Assembly: GCF_000943555.1 (NCBI RefSeq)
Contig: NZ_JTDV01000010.1
Coordinates: 62,001 to 126,000 of the forward strand
Origin: Neotamlana nanhaiensis
GTDB taxonomy: Bacteria > Bacteroidota > Bacteroidia > Flavobacteriales > Flavobacteriaceae
DNA length: 64,000 bases
Direction of reading: 5' to 3'
In this document: positions 26,322 to 35,284 of the stretch, piece by piece
Numbering within the stretch: the first letter of the stretch is position 1
Layout: the number at the start of each line of letters is the position of its first letter
Position numbers and translations under genes: made by a program
Notes under the pieces: generated by a model
Seen by the model: only the letters and a program-made list of their open reading frames with translations
Database searches by the model: none
Told to the model about the DNA's origin: nothing

Positions 26322-27498
26322 TTTTTACAATTACGTTTTTACGTCCTACTAAATTAAACAACAAAAAACTAAGCGCCGTAAGTACTATTGATGCCACCGT
26401 TGCCAGTACAAAACTACCAACAATATAGGTTTCCAAATGTTCTAAAATCACGAAATCTTTGGTGACCTCATCGAGTTTATAGCTAAACTCTACGCCATAA
26501 AGCCACTGCCCAATTTTTGAACTGAAATAAATGATAAATGGAATACATGGTGGTATGCTAACGTTGGAAAACGCAAAGGCAATGGTTTTGTTTAACTTAA
26601 AAAACATCGCCAGAAAAATAACCGTTACCGTATGAAATCCCCAAAGTGGCGACAAACCAATAAACACACCTAAACCTACTGAAAGCGCTTTCTTTTTTGG
26701 CGAATCTTGGCTCCCTAAAAAGTCTTCTAAAAAAAAACGTTTAATGCCTTTTTTTTTTAATCTACGAAACAAATTTCGTGGTTTTATATAAAGCAACATG
26801 ATTAAAACAAGCACGGTATTAAGTACGCTAATTCTAGCAAAATCCTTTACAGGCCTAAAATGTGTAACGCGCTCGCTCAAGTCGTACAACACTTTTACTG
26901 GCATATTTTTAACCGCAACACCAGCCCAAGCTAATCGTACAATAACTTCAATTTCGAACTCAAATTTATTGGTGAAAAATTTGCGTGTTTCTATAATGTG
27001 TAACGGATATAACCTAAAACCCGATTGTGTATCATCAAGTTTAATACCTGTTTCAAACCAAAACCAAAAGTTAGAAAATTTATTACCAAAGCTACTTTTT
27101 TTAGGCACTCCTTCTTGACTCATATTTCTGGAACCAATTAGCAACAAATTTTTGTCGGGATGTGATTCGAGAGCTTTAACAAAATTAGGAATATCTTCAG
27201 GAAAATGTTGTCCATCAGAATCGATGGTTATAGCGAATTCGTAACCTTTTTTAATGGCTAATTTAAAACCTTCGCGTAGTGCTTTTCCTTTACCTTTATT
27301 CTTATCGAAGGTTATAACCTCAACCCTATCGGTGTAATTTTTAAGAATGTTTGATGTATCGTCGGTAGAACCATCATTTACAACAATAACGTGGTTTGAA
27401 TAGTTTAAAACGCCATCAATAACCCGTGCTAATGTTTTTTGATTATTATAGGTTGGAATGATAACGCAAATGCTAAAATGGGTTGGTTCTTTTTTCAT
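26314..27498 (-). CDS. family 2 glycosyltransferase fused to DUF2062
   Basis: 394 residues. The GT2 domain (about 8-235) has CVIIPTYNNQKTLARVIDG, VVNDGSTDDT and the metal site ITIDSDGQH; substrate may be a nucleotide sugar or a prenyl/polyol phosphate. The C-terminal DUF2062 membrane domain (about 255-385) includes AFAFSNVSIPPCIPFIIYFSSKIG. This fused form recurs in aryl polyene/flexirubin-type clusters, where its exact role is unknown. It overlaps the MMPL-PlsC gene by 8 bp. Confidence 0.87.
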   Translation of the reverse strand: MKKEPTHFSICVIIPTYNNQKTLARVIDGVLNYSNHVIVVNDGSTDDTSNILKNYTDRVEVITFDKNKGKGKALREGFKLAIKKGYEFAITIDSDGQHFPEDIPNFVKALESHPDKNLLLIGSRNMSQEGVPKKSSFGNKFSNFWFWFETGIKLDDTQSGFRLYPLHIIETRKFFTNKFEFEIEVIVRLAWAGVAVKNMPVKVLYDLSERVTHFRPVKDFARISVLNTVLVLIMLLYIKPRNLFRRLKKKGIKRFFLEDFLGSQDSPKKKALSVGLGVFIGLSPLWGFHTVTVIFLAMFFKLNKTIAFAFSNVSIPPCIPFIIYFSSKIGQWLYGVEFSYKLDEVTKDFVILEHLETYIVGSFVLATVASIVLTALSFLLFNLVGRKNVIVKNG

Positions 27499-27532
27499 TT
27501 GCTTTTATTTTACTGAAAATGCTTTAAAAAAC

Positions 27533-28027
27533 TCAGTTTGCTACTTGTGCTTTTTCTTCATCAGTAAAAACTTTCGATTGCAAGATATAATCTTCTATAT
27601 AATTTTTCAAATGACTATCGGAAATACTTTTTAAACCACTTAAAAGTTTGGTTTTATCTTCAGGAATATTCTTTTTGTATCCTAAAATTTTAGGCGCATT
27701 TTCTTGAATTGTTAGCCGTATTAATCGGGCTTCCAAGTTATTTGGATGCTTTTCAATAGCATGTTCTACCCACGAAACGCCTTCAATAAACCCTTCTTTT
27801 TTATCTTTAATTTTCTCGGCACTTTTAGCTTTTAAGGCAATAACCGCGCCTTTATAAGCAACCAACGCTGGCTTGTCATTTTTTGTTACAGCAATTAAGA
27901 TTTTATCGAGTTGCTCTGTTTTTTCAGTATTTTCAGCCGATTGTCTATACGTTTCTCTTACCGATTTTAAATCGATTTTTTGAGGTAAAATCATCAAAAA
28001 CAGAACACAAGACATTAATAGTTTCAT
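27533..28027 (-). CDS. conserved pigment-cluster protein, exported, helical
   Basis: 164 residues with a signal peptide (about 1-14, MKLLMSCVLFLMILPQ). The mature part is alpha-helical and TPR-like: ALVAYKGAVIALKAKSAEK, FIEGVSWVEHAIEKHPNNLEARLIRLTIQENAPKIL (two helical hairpins). No enzymatic motif. It is probably a periplasmic scaffold in pigment transport or assembly. It starts 2 bp after the dehydratase gene, clearly within the operon. Confidence 0.65.
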   Translation of the reverse strand: MKLLMSCVLFLMILPQKIDLKSVRETYRQSAENTEKTEQLDKILIAVTKNDKPALVAYKGAVIALKAKSAEKIKDKKEGFIEGVSWVEHAIEKHPNNLEARLIRLTIQENAPKILGYKKNIPEDKTKLLSGLKSISDSHLKNYIEDYILQSKVFTDEEKAQVAN

Positions 28028-28029
28028 AA

Positions 28030-28395
28030 TTACACCACCTTTAAATTCATGCTTAATTTAAGCGCCACTGTATCGTTAAACTTGGTTACGTTTTTTACTC
28101 TATAAACACCATCAAGTTCGGTAATATTTAAGGTAAATTCTAAATCGGGCGTAACTTCAGGATTAATAATTTCCATGAATTTCACGTTGCTCGACGAAGC
28201 CATAAAAAGCAATTTCCCCACCACTTGGCTCGTTATATCTTTTACTATTTGCATAATGCAAACACCAGGTGTTACAGGATTGCCAGGAAAATGCCCTTTA
28301 AAAACCTCGTGGTCCTTATTAATAGTTACCAAAGCAATAGTTTGCTCGTTTTCGGTTTGTAAACTGTTTATTTTATAAAAATCTTGTAATAACAT
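28030..28395 (-). CDS. FabZ/ApeI-like 3-hydroxyacyl-ACP dehydratase subunit
   Basis: 121 residues, single hotdog fold. The FabA/FabZ signature is present as KGHFPGNPVTPGV, with the catalytic His35, but the usual Glu in PGVxxxE is replaced by Gln49 (PGVCIMQ). It is expected to remove water from a 3-hydroxyacyl-ACP during polyene chain growth. In E. coli-type aryl polyene synthesis the dehydratase is a heteromer of ApeI and ApeP; the two ApeP-like proteins at 39127 and 39567 could supply the missing acid. It overlaps the beta-barrel gene by one base. Confidence 0.82.
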   Translation of the reverse strand: MLLQDFYKINSLQTENEQTIALVTINKDHEVFKGHFPGNPVTPGVCIMQIVKDITSQVVGKLLFMASSSNVKFMEIINPEVTPDLEFTLNITELDGVYRVKNVTKFNDTVALKLSMNLKVV

Positions 28396-29012
28396 TAGCG
28401 GAACTTAAATTTATAAATTAACCCCAACTGAAACACTTTGTTTAATTGGTTCTCATCATCATAATAGTAGGTCTCGTCTTCGTGATTGTAATTATCGTAA
28501 TCGTTAAACAAGTCCAAATCTATTAAACCTTGTTTTATACGTGCTTCAACCGTTAAACCAAACGGAAATTCGTAACCAATACCACCTAAAATACAAATAT
28601 CTATCGGTGTTATATCATATTCCACATCATCATTTAAAATATTTACCCAATTATAATCAACGTTTACATCTATACTCGGTCCAACAATTAAGTGCAATCC
28701 AGTACCTTTTGCTATAAAAAACTTGTTAGCCAAAGCCACCGTTACATAATTTAAATCGATATCTTCTCGACTAGAGTATAACGACTTACCGCCTTGGCTG
28801 CTGTAACCAATTTCGGGTTGTAAGGCATAAAACTCGGTAAATTTAATTTCACCAAAAAGTCCCGCATAAAAACTTGTTTTCGTATCTACTGATTCTAAAT
28901 TAGTCACTTCAGCAAAATTTGCTCCAAAACGAAGACCCGATTTAAAAGTTACCTGTGCAAAACTTGTTGTAACTGCTAACAAAAACAGTAAACTAAAAAG
29001 ATTCTTTTTCAT
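28395..29012 (-). CDS. small outer-membrane beta-barrel protein
   Basis: 205 residues with a signal peptide (1-19, ...AVTTSFA-Q). Alternating aromatic strands (FKSGLRFGANFAEV, YALQPEIGYSSQGGKSLYSS, AIGGIGYEFPFGLTVEARIKQGLIDL) end in GLIYKFKFR, matching the PorT-family eight-stranded barrel. In the cluster it may serve the outer-membrane end of pigment transport (inference). It lies between the dehydratase (1-bp overlap) and the lipoprotein gene (3 bp). Confidence 0.82.
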   Translation of the reverse strand: MKKNLFSLLFLLAVTTSFAQVTFKSGLRFGANFAEVTNLESVDTKTSFYAGLFGEIKFTEFYALQPEIGYSSQGGKSLYSSREDIDLNYVTVALANKFFIAKGTGLHLIVGPSIDVNVDYNWVNILNDDVEYDITPIDICILGGIGYEFPFGLTVEARIKQGLIDLDLFNDYDNYNHEDETYYYDDENQLNKVFQLGLIYKFKFR

Positions 29013-29015
29013 GAT

Positions 29016-29627
29016 TTATTGATTTAAGGCCTTAAGATTGATGTGTAATTTTATTGATTGATGCACAATCTCAATTTTTTGTGCAAAACTATTCTTTATT
29101 TCGCTAAATAAAAATATTGTTTTTGGCTTTTGATGCTTAACGCTTTCAATTTTAGATAAATTTGAATTTGAAAAATAATAGTACAAATCACTTTTATCTT
29201 TTTCAGATTTTAAAATATTGAAATTATCTATTTTGAAAGATGCCCTTACCGGAAGATTCGATTTTATTAAAGTTGAAAAATCTTGTTTTAAGATATTTAT
29301 GAGCATTTTTTTATTTAAGTCTTCTAAAATGAAGTTTACTTTGAAGCTATCATCTATAAAAGAAAAATCGAAAATTTTATTACCAAATTCGGTTGTAAAG
29401 GCTACACGATGATTGTTTTCGGCAAGCTTTTTCACAATTAATAAGCCGCCAAAATTATTCCCGTAAACCGTAATATTTGCTTTGTACACATAATCGGTTG
29501 ATGCCGAATCAAAATAAACATTCTCAATCGTATTTATTGAAACTGGTTCGCTTTGCAACCCGTATTTTTTGCTATACGAACCGCAAGACACCAAAACAAG
29601 ACACAGACTAATTATTAAAAATCGCAT
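29016..29627 (-). CDS. lipoprotein of the pigment cluster, LolB/DUF3261-like role
   Basis: 203 residues. A lipobox LCLVLVSCG puts the lipidated Cys at 15, so it is a lipoprotein, probably of the outer membrane. The body is beta-rich (VYKANITVYGNNFGGLLIVKKLAENNHRVAFTTEFG...) like LolA/LolB half-barrels. Aryl polyene clusters pair a LolA-like carrier with a lipoprotein; here the LolA-like gene overlaps by 20 bp upstream, which fits a carrier/receptor pair. No firm family match. Confidence 0.65.
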   Translation of the reverse strand: MRFLIISLCLVLVSCGSYSKKYGLQSEPVSINTIENVYFDSASTDYVYKANITVYGNNFGGLLIVKKLAENNHRVAFTTEFGNKIFDFSFIDDSFKVNFILEDLNKKMLINILKQDFSTLIKSNLPVRASFKIDNFNILKSEKDKSDLYYYFSNSNLSKIESVKHQKPKTIFLFSEIKNSFAQKIEIVHQSIKLHINLKALNQ

Positions 29628-30225
29628 CGTTAATTGTGGAGTTTAAAACGCGGTTTGTAAATTCAATTTTGGTATAATCACCAGATGGCTCAGTCATTTT
29701 AATACTATCTACATCGCCTTTATCATCAAAACTAATTTGGAAGCTTTTTATAAAATCACTCAATTTTTCATCCTTGGGTTCAAAATTAACCACGCTACCC
29801 GCATCTACTTTAAAATAAGAAATATCAAACTGCTCATCGTCAAACATATCGCCTTTTACACTGTTTACGATTAAATTATTAAGCTCGGTAAACATTTTAC
29901 TCGAACCTACATCAACCTCACTTTTATTGCCTTCGTTATTTATAAAAAGTGTTTCATTTTTAAAAATTATACTGTACTGAAAAGGTTTTACATAAGCCCA
30001 TTTTACAAAACCAGGCGATTTATAATGTAATTTTCCTTGCGTTACAATATCGTTCGATAAAAAATCTAAATGCTTGTATTGTGTAAAATCGCTAACAATA
30101 GTCTTTTTTTGCGACGCTCTCGTTTTTACCAAAGCCTTTAAAGTTTCGGCTTCGGTGTTTGTCATTTTTTGTTGTGCACTTGCCCAAGTAGCGACCAACA
30201 AAAAGGCCATTAAAATTTTATTCAT
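29608..30225 (-). CDS. LolA-like periplasmic carrier protein
   Basis: 205 residues with a signal peptide (1-17, ...TWASA-Q). The LolA fold is visible in FTQYKHLDFLSNDIVTQGKLHYKSPGFVKWAYVKPFQYSIIFKNETLFINNEG. Housekeeping LolA carries lipoproteins across the periplasm; copies within aryl polyene/flexirubin clusters are thought to carry the lipophilic pigment or its lipid anchor. It overlaps the deacetylase gene upstream by 8 bp and the lipoprotein gene downstream by 20 bp. Confidence 0.85.
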   Translation of the reverse strand: MNKILMAFLLVATWASAQQKMTNTEAETLKALVKTRASQKKTIVSDFTQYKHLDFLSNDIVTQGKLHYKSPGFVKWAYVKPFQYSIIFKNETLFINNEGNKSEVDVGSSKMFTELNNLIVNSVKGDMFDDEQFDISYFKVDAGSVVNFEPKDEKLSDFIKSFQISFDDKGDVDSIKMTEPSGDYTKIEFTNRVLNSTINDAIFNN

Positions 30226-30982
30226 AAGGTTTTAAATCGCATAAAGCATCAATAGTTACCGATGCTAAATTTTTCTGCTGTAAAAATAACAATAATTGTT
30301 CCAAAACGATTAGTGTTTTCTCGCTAGTGTCGTGTAACAGAATAATATCACCTGCTTTTATGTGTTTTGTAATGCGATTTAAAACAGTTCCTGAATTTCG
30401 CGATGTTGTATCGAGCGACCGCACATTCCATCCAACAGATGTTAACCCTAAAACCTTAACTGCTTTACTAATATTTGGGTTTGTAACTCCAAAAGCGGGC
30501 CTGTAAAGATTCATTTTCAAGCCCGTAAAATTCTCAATAATAGTGTTTGTTTTCTTTAATTCTGAAATAACTTTTTGGGTTGAAAAAAATCCGAAGTTGT
30601 TTGAATGTGAATACGTATGATTACCAACGGTGTGCCCATCGCCTATAATTTGTTTTAGAATGTCTGGATGATTTTCGGCATGCTTACCAATACAAAAAAA
30701 AGTAGCTTTAGCATTAAACCGATTTAAAAGTGCTAAAACTTGAGGTGTAAATTGCGAGTTTGGGCCATCATCAAAAGTAATTGCAACCGCCTTTTTTGAG
30801 GTTTTAGCATTTGAAAGCACCGATTTTAAATGATAATTCCAACCAATTAAACCTGAGCCTAAACCTGTAATTACAAACCAAATTACAACTACCAAAACCA
30901 TGAAAATCCAACTGCTATTACAAATAATTAAACCAAGTAAAGCAATACAACTAACAATGCTTATGGTTTTAAAATTTAGCAT
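30218..30982 (-). CDS. polysaccharide deacetylase (NodB) family protein, membrane-anchored
   Basis: 254 residues. Two N-terminal hydrophobic segments (about 7-22 and 26-47) are followed by a NodB domain. The metal and catalytic residues are present: FDDGP with Asp71/Asp72, and HTYSH with His122/His126, then RPAFGVTNP and ILLHD. It is a carbohydrate esterase 4 type hydrolase facing the periplasm. Its role in pigment formation is unknown; deacylation or de-N-acetylation of a carrier or product is possible. It overlaps the chain-length-factor gene by 7 bp. Confidence 0.87.
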   Translation of the reverse strand: MLNFKTISIVSCIALLGLIICNSSWIFMVLVVVIWFVITGLGSGLIGWNYHLKSVLSNAKTSKKAVAITFDDGPNSQFTPQVLALLNRFNAKATFFCIGKHAENHPDILKQIIGDGHTVGNHTYSHSNNFGFFSTQKVISELKKTNTIIENFTGLKMNLYRPAFGVTNPNISKAVKVLGLTSVGWNVRSLDTTSRNSGTVLNRITKHIKAGDIILLHDTSEKTLIVLEQLLLFLQQKNLASVTIDALCDLKPYE

Positions 30983-32040
30983 GATTTTAATAAAGTAAAA
31001 CTATGATTTTGCCCGCGATACTGGTTGTAAAGTAATACATTTTTTATTTCTGAAGGCATGTCTCCTTTTAAAACCACAGCTTCTGGAATGGTTTGTAATT
31101 TTAAAACGCGAGCAGCAAGCCAAAACCCAAAAGAGGATGCGGTATGGAACTCACCAGACAAATGTTTGTAAAATAATTGCGACGTATCTTTTAAGCTATT
31201 TTCGGCTAAAACATCGTAAAACCCATCGAATTCTACATCGCCATTACAGCCTAAAACAACAGCACTTAAATCTTGAATGCTGAGATTTTGTTCTTCTAGA
31301 AAAGCATTAAGTTCTGTATTTAATTCATCGGCTTCCAAAGTGTTAATTAGTTTCACATCGACAACCTCAGCGTAGCTAGTTTGAGATTTTTCATTTGAAA
31401 CCACAAAGAAATTAGCGCCTTCGCTAAATACAGCACCTTTTGTTTTATTTTGCAGTAATTTTGAAGCCTCAACAGCTTCAGATTTTATATGATTTACCGC
31501 TTTATGAATTTCTATAGTATGTGGCGCCAATTCATCTACTCCACCTATTAAAATAGATTGACTTTCATCGGTTTGTATTTGCAACATCGCATCTAACAAT
31601 GCCGACTCGAACGACACCGAGGCATGCACGTAGGTAAAATTATAACCTTTGCAGCCCATATCTAAGGCTATTTGACCGCCAACCGTGTTGTGTGTAGATT
31701 GTATAAATGGTGTTGGCGTTAAATATTGCTCGTCGTTATCGATAATGGCACTTAAAAACTTCTCGGAATCGCGTACACAGCCCATACCTGTTCCTGTAAT
31801 AATGGCATCAACATTTTCTAAATTTGCTTCTTGTAACGCAGTTCGTGATGCGGCAATTCCCATTTTAATACCTTTAGCCATACGTCGTGCGGCAGCAGGT
31901 GGAATAAAGGCTTTGTAATTAACATCGATAACTGGAATTACACGGTCTGTGTAATATTCAACATCGCTTAAAAACGCCGTATTATCAAATGTATTTTGCG
32001 CCGAAATACTTCCTAAACCATTTACGTAAACTTTCCCCAT
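30976..32040 (-). CDS. ketosynthase-like chain-length-factor partner (no active-site Cys)
   Basis: 354 residues, thiolase fold. The N-terminal KVYVNGLGSISAQNTF and GTGMGCVRDSEKF segments are ketosynthase-like, but the catalytic Cys is replaced by Ser141 (VHASVSF) and the NAHGT histidine motif is also absent. This is the pattern of a chain-length factor, such as ApeC in E. coli aryl polyene synthesis, which pairs with an active ketosynthase. The partner is probably the ketosynthase encoded directly upstream (2 bp apart). It is expected to set the polyene length. Confidence 0.83.
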   Translation of the reverse strand: MGKVYVNGLGSISAQNTFDNTAFLSDVEYYTDRVIPVIDVNYKAFIPPAAARRMAKGIKMGIAASRTALQEANLENVDAIITGTGMGCVRDSEKFLSAIIDNDEQYLTPTPFIQSTHNTVGGQIALDMGCKGYNFTYVHASVSFESALLDAMLQIQTDESQSILIGGVDELAPHTIEIHKAVNHIKSEAVEASKLLQNKTKGAVFSEGANFFVVSNEKSQTSYAEVVDVKLINTLEADELNTELNAFLEEQNLSIQDLSAVVLGCNGDVEFDGFYDVLAENSLKDTSQLFYKHLSGEFHTASSFGFWLAARVLKLQTIPEAVVLKGDMPSEIKNVLLYNQYRGQNHSFTLLKSC

Positions 32041-32042
32041 AA

Positions 32043-33245
32043 TTATTGCTTTTTAGAAAATATTACGGTTGAACAATTTCCGCCAAAACCTAAAGAATTT
32101 GATAAAACTGTATTAACCGCCTCTTTTTTTAACTCCAATTCAGGAACTAAATTAAAAGCCGTCATTGGTGTTTTATAGTTTAAATTAGGATACACAACAT
32201 CATGCTGTAATGCTAAAACCGAAAATACAGCTTCAATACCACCAGCAGCTGCCAAAGTGTGTCCTGTAAACGGTTTTGTAGAACTAAACGGCGGCATATC
32301 ATCACCAAAAACTCTTAAAAACGCTTTACCTTCCGATAAATCATTATTCCCTGTGGCAGTACCGTGTGCATTTACATAATCGATAGCTTCCGGTTTTAAA
32401 TTGGCCACTTTTAAAGCTTGTTGCATTGCTAAAGTAGCACCATCGCCATTTTCTGAAGACGCCGTTTGATGAAAAGCATCATTTGCATTACCGTAACCTT
32501 TTACATAGGCCAAAACGGTTTTATTTTCAGCCTTCACAACCGCATCAGATTCTAACACTAAAAATGCAGCAGCTTCACCTAAATTTAAACCCTTTCGGTT
32601 TTCGTCGAACGGTGTGTTATAGGTGTCCGATAAAATCATTAAACTTTTAAATCCGTTAATGGTGAATTTCGATAAACAATCGGCTCCACCAACAATAACA
32701 CGATCTAATTTCCCTGATTTTATAAGACGCGCCCCCAACATAATGGCATTTGCCGCCGAAGAACAAGCGGTGCTAATAGTTGTAACTAAACTATTTTTTA
32801 AACCTAATTGTTCGGCTATTTTTTGGGTCGAATCGCCTGCATGATGCGCTTCAATGTATTTTTGAACTGTTTTATCTTCTAAATACTCGTAATAGTATTT
32901 CTCGGTCATATCCATACCTCCAACACTGGTTGCTGATATTAAACCTGTTTTGTATTCATTTATATCAGAAATACGAGCGCTTTCAACTGCTTCTTTTGCA
33001 GCTACTGCGCCTAATAAAGCGGTTCGAGAATAATTATTAGTTTCGGGTAATTGCAACAGGCCTTCCAATTGGCTATTGGTATAAGCAATTTCACCAACCA
33101 TAATATCGTTTTTATGATTGGTGTTAATTTTAACCACACGACCAATGCCTGTTTTACTAGCAAAAAGGGCTTCGCGATTTTCATCTACATTGTTTCCAAT
33201 AGCAGATATTATACCCATACCTGTAATTGCAACGCCTTTACCCAT
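32043..33245 (-). CDS. beta-ketoacyl-ACP synthase (KAS II type), polyene ketosynthase
   Basis: 400 residues with the complete Cys-His-His triad: Cys161 in ISTACSSAANAI, His294 in NAHGTATGNND and His329 in PFTGHTLAAAGG. It performs decarboxylative condensation of malonyl-ACP with the growing chain. It lies next to the Cys-less partner (30976-32040) and 8 bp from the acyl carrier protein gene, the arrangement of a type II PKS KS-CLF-ACP core. Confidence 0.92.
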   Translation of the reverse strand: MGKGVAITGMGIISAIGNNVDENREALFASKTGIGRVVKINTNHKNDIMVGEIAYTNSQLEGLLQLPETNNYSRTALLGAVAAKEAVESARISDINEYKTGLISATSVGGMDMTEKYYYEYLEDKTVQKYIEAHHAGDSTQKIAEQLGLKNSLVTTISTACSSAANAIMLGARLIKSGKLDRVIVGGADCLSKFTINGFKSLMILSDTYNTPFDENRKGLNLGEAAAFLVLESDAVVKAENKTVLAYVKGYGNANDAFHQTASSENGDGATLAMQQALKVANLKPEAIDYVNAHGTATGNNDLSEGKAFLRVFGDDMPPFSSTKPFTGHTLAAAGGIEAVFSVLALQHDVVYPNLNYKTPMTAFNLVPELELKKEAVNTVLSNSLGFGGNCSTVIFSKKQ

Positions 33246-33253
33246 GTGTATAA

Positions 33254-33511
33254 TTATTTTGTGCGGTGTTCTGCAATGTAAGCAGACATGGTGTTAATCG
33301 ATTCAAAAATAGCACGACCTTGTTTTGGGTCGGTTAATTTTATGCCATAAGTTTTATCGAGCATCACAATAAGCTCTAACGCATCAATAGAATCTAAACC
33401 TAATCCGTCTCCAAAAAGCATATCGTCATCGCCAATTTCGGCAGGTGTTATATCTTCTAAATTTAGTTGTTCTACAAGGCTTTCTTTCAATTCTTGTTTT
33501 AAAGCGTCCAT
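33254..33511 (-). CDS. acyl carrier protein 1
   Basis: 85 residues, four-helix carrier. The phosphopantetheine site is Ser41 in GLGLDSIDALEL. It carries the growing chain for the adjacent ketosynthases. It overlaps the 5'-neighbour (a ketosynthase-like gene) by 13 bp. It differs from the second ACP (43067-43312), implying separate pools for the aryl polyene and the resorcinol arm (inference). Confidence 0.92.
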   Translation of the reverse strand: MDALKQELKESLVEQLNLEDITPAEIGDDDMLFGDGLGLDSIDALELIVMLDKTYGIKLTDPKQGRAIFESINTMSAYIAEHRTK

Positions 33512-34125
33512 AATTCGTTGTATAATGTATTTATTTGTTGTTCTGTATGTTGTAGGTCTCCGTTGGGTGTTACAAGATATAAAAAGGCTTCGTAATCTTC
33601 ATCATCTACATTTACCCAACCGCATAAAATTTTATCGGCTTTATTATCGACAATTAAACTTTGTGCGTAATTATAAAAATAATTGGTTTTAAAATTCTCG
33701 AATACAAAGAAACTATTTTCTGAGTACAATTTATATTTAATACTAATTTCGCCCAACATTATATTTGGTAAAGTGTACACAAATACCGCTGGACTTGGGT
33801 AATAACTCGTTTTATCTTGTATGCTATCTTGGTGTTTCCTATCGGTATCTAAACTCGAGGCTTTGTTTCCCATAACCAAAGCTATATTCTCTTGGTTTTC
33901 TTCGGAAATATTTTCGTACTGAAACAAAACGTCTGCTGCTAAAAAGGCTAACTGACTTAATTTATCCATTTTAAAAAACTTGGAATAATTAACATTTAGC
34001 GCTTTATAAGCTTGTTTTAAGAACGTTGATTCTTCAGGTTTAACTGAAAATAGAACCTTTCCGTTAAGACTGATTTTATTTTGCTTAACATGACAATAAG
34101 ACGATATTTTAAACTGATTTTCCAT
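33499..34125 (-). CDS. truncated ketosynthase-like protein
   Basis: 208 residues, resembling only the N-terminal half of a thiolase-fold ketosynthase (Ketoacyl-synt_2 type): LSQLAFLAADVLFQYENI, IALVMGNKASSLDTDRKHQ, YPSPAVFVYTLPNIMLGEISIKYKLYSENSFFVFEN. No Cys lies where the nucleophile would be (the segment reads NSFFVFEN) and there is no second half. Such short proteins recur in aryl polyene-type clusters and may be structural partners of ketosynthases. It overlaps ACP1 by 13 bp and is 16 bp from the next ketosynthase gene. Confidence 0.72.
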   Translation of the reverse strand: MENQFKISSYCHVKQNKISLNGKVLFSVKPEESTFLKQAYKALNVNYSKFFKMDKLSQLAFLAADVLFQYENISEENQENIALVMGNKASSLDTDRKHQDSIQDKTSYYPSPAVFVYTLPNIMLGEISIKYKLYSENSFFVFENFKTNYFYNYAQSLIVDNKADKILCGWVNVDDEDYEAFLYLVTPNGDLQHTEQQINTLYNELWTL

Positions 34126-34141
34126 TATTAATCTATCTATC

Positions 34142-35284
34142 TTATTTTACTTTTTTAAAGATTACTGCTGTGTTACATCCACCAAAACCTGAAGCTGTTT
34201 TTAAAAATGTATTAAGTGGTTTTTCGGTTGTTTCTTCAATAATGTTTATCGGCTGTGTTACACCCATTTCGGCAAAACCTAAGGTTTTTATCAGCTTATT
34301 TTGTTTTAAAGCCTGCATACCAATAATGGTTTCAAGCAACCCTGAAGCCCCAAGTGTATGCCCAAAATACCCTTTTAAACTGTTAACTGGCGTATGTTCT
34401 AATCCTAATCTATTTAGGGCAATGGCTTCCATTTCGTCGTTATACATCGTTGCTGTACCGTGCGCCGAAATATAATCGATGTCTTCTGAAGTTAAATTTG
34501 CTTGATTTAAAGCCGATTTTATACTTCGATACAAGCCTTCACCTGTTCGCGATGGTCCCGAAATATGATTAGCATCATTACAAGAAGCTTCACCTAAAAT
34601 TTCAACAGCATCATCACTTAGGTTTGCTTCATTTTTAGTGACTAATGCACTTACTGCTACTTCGCCTATGTTAATACCAATGCGGTTTTTATCGTATGGT
34701 TTGCAAATCTCTGAGCTTAAGGCTTGAAATGAATTAAAACCCGACAAAATAAACTCGGTAACCAAATCGCCTGCCACAATAAACACCTGATCGAACATGT
34801 TACTTTTTATGTAACGTTTAGCAACCGCAACTGCTAAAACTCCCGAAACACAAGCGTTTGAGAGCACGATAGGTTCTGTTTTAAAACCAAAATAATTAGT
34901 TACATTTTTTGCTAAAACGTCAAGATATGCGCATTCTTTTGGAAAATCATTTGCATCATCTAAAGCATCAATATTGCCTTTTGTCGTTGAAATAATTAAA
35001 CCAACACGATCGGTTAGCGCAATGTTAGATTGACTAAAAGTATCTTGAAGCGATGCTATAAACATCTGCTCCAATTTTGTATATTTTTTTTCAGAGGTAT
35101 TGTTGAAGGCTGCTGATAATACTTCATCATCAATTAAAGAAGACATAAAAGGTTCTGGCATTATCGAAGCATCTGCAATTTGCTTGAGTCCAGATTTGCC
35201 CTGAATCACCTCTTTTGCAACCGAAACACTATCGAACCCTAAAGAGGATATAATGTTGTTATATGATACATACACTTTACTCAT
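34142..35284 (-). CDS. beta-ketoacyl-ACP synthase, second copy
   Basis: 380 residues. The active-site triad is complete: Cys145 in LSNACVSGVLAV, His275 in SAHGTATMYND and His309 in GYFGHTLGASG. It is divergent from the other two ketosynthases in the cluster (SNACVSG rather than STACSSA or SAACASG), so it probably has its own substrate, such as the starter condensation or the resorcinol chains (inference). It overlaps the thioesterase gene by 8 bp. Confidence 0.9.
   Translation of the reverse strand: MSKVYVSYNNIISSLGFDSVSVAKEVIQGKSGLKQIADASIMPEPFMSSLIDDEVLSAAFNNTSEKKYTKLEQMFIASLQDTFSQSNIALTDRVGLIISTTKGNIDALDDANDFPKECAYLDVLAKNVTNYFGFKTEPIVLSNACVSGVLAVAVAKRYIKSNMFDQVFIVAGDLVTEFILSGFNSFQALSSEICKPYDKNRIGINIGEVAVSALVTKNEANLSDDAVEILGEASCNDANHISGPSRTGEGLYRSIKSALNQANLTSEDIDYISAHGTATMYNDEMEAIALNRLGLEHTPVNSLKGYFGHTLGASGLLETIIGMQALKQNKLIKTLGFAEMGVTQPINIIEETTEKPLNTFLKTASGFGGCNTAVIFKKVK

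Noticed and set aside
29608-30225. Housekeeping lolA
   Set aside because: The protein has the LolA fold, but its place within the pigment operon and the adjacent lipoprotein gene point to a dedicated pathway copy, so the symbol was not given.
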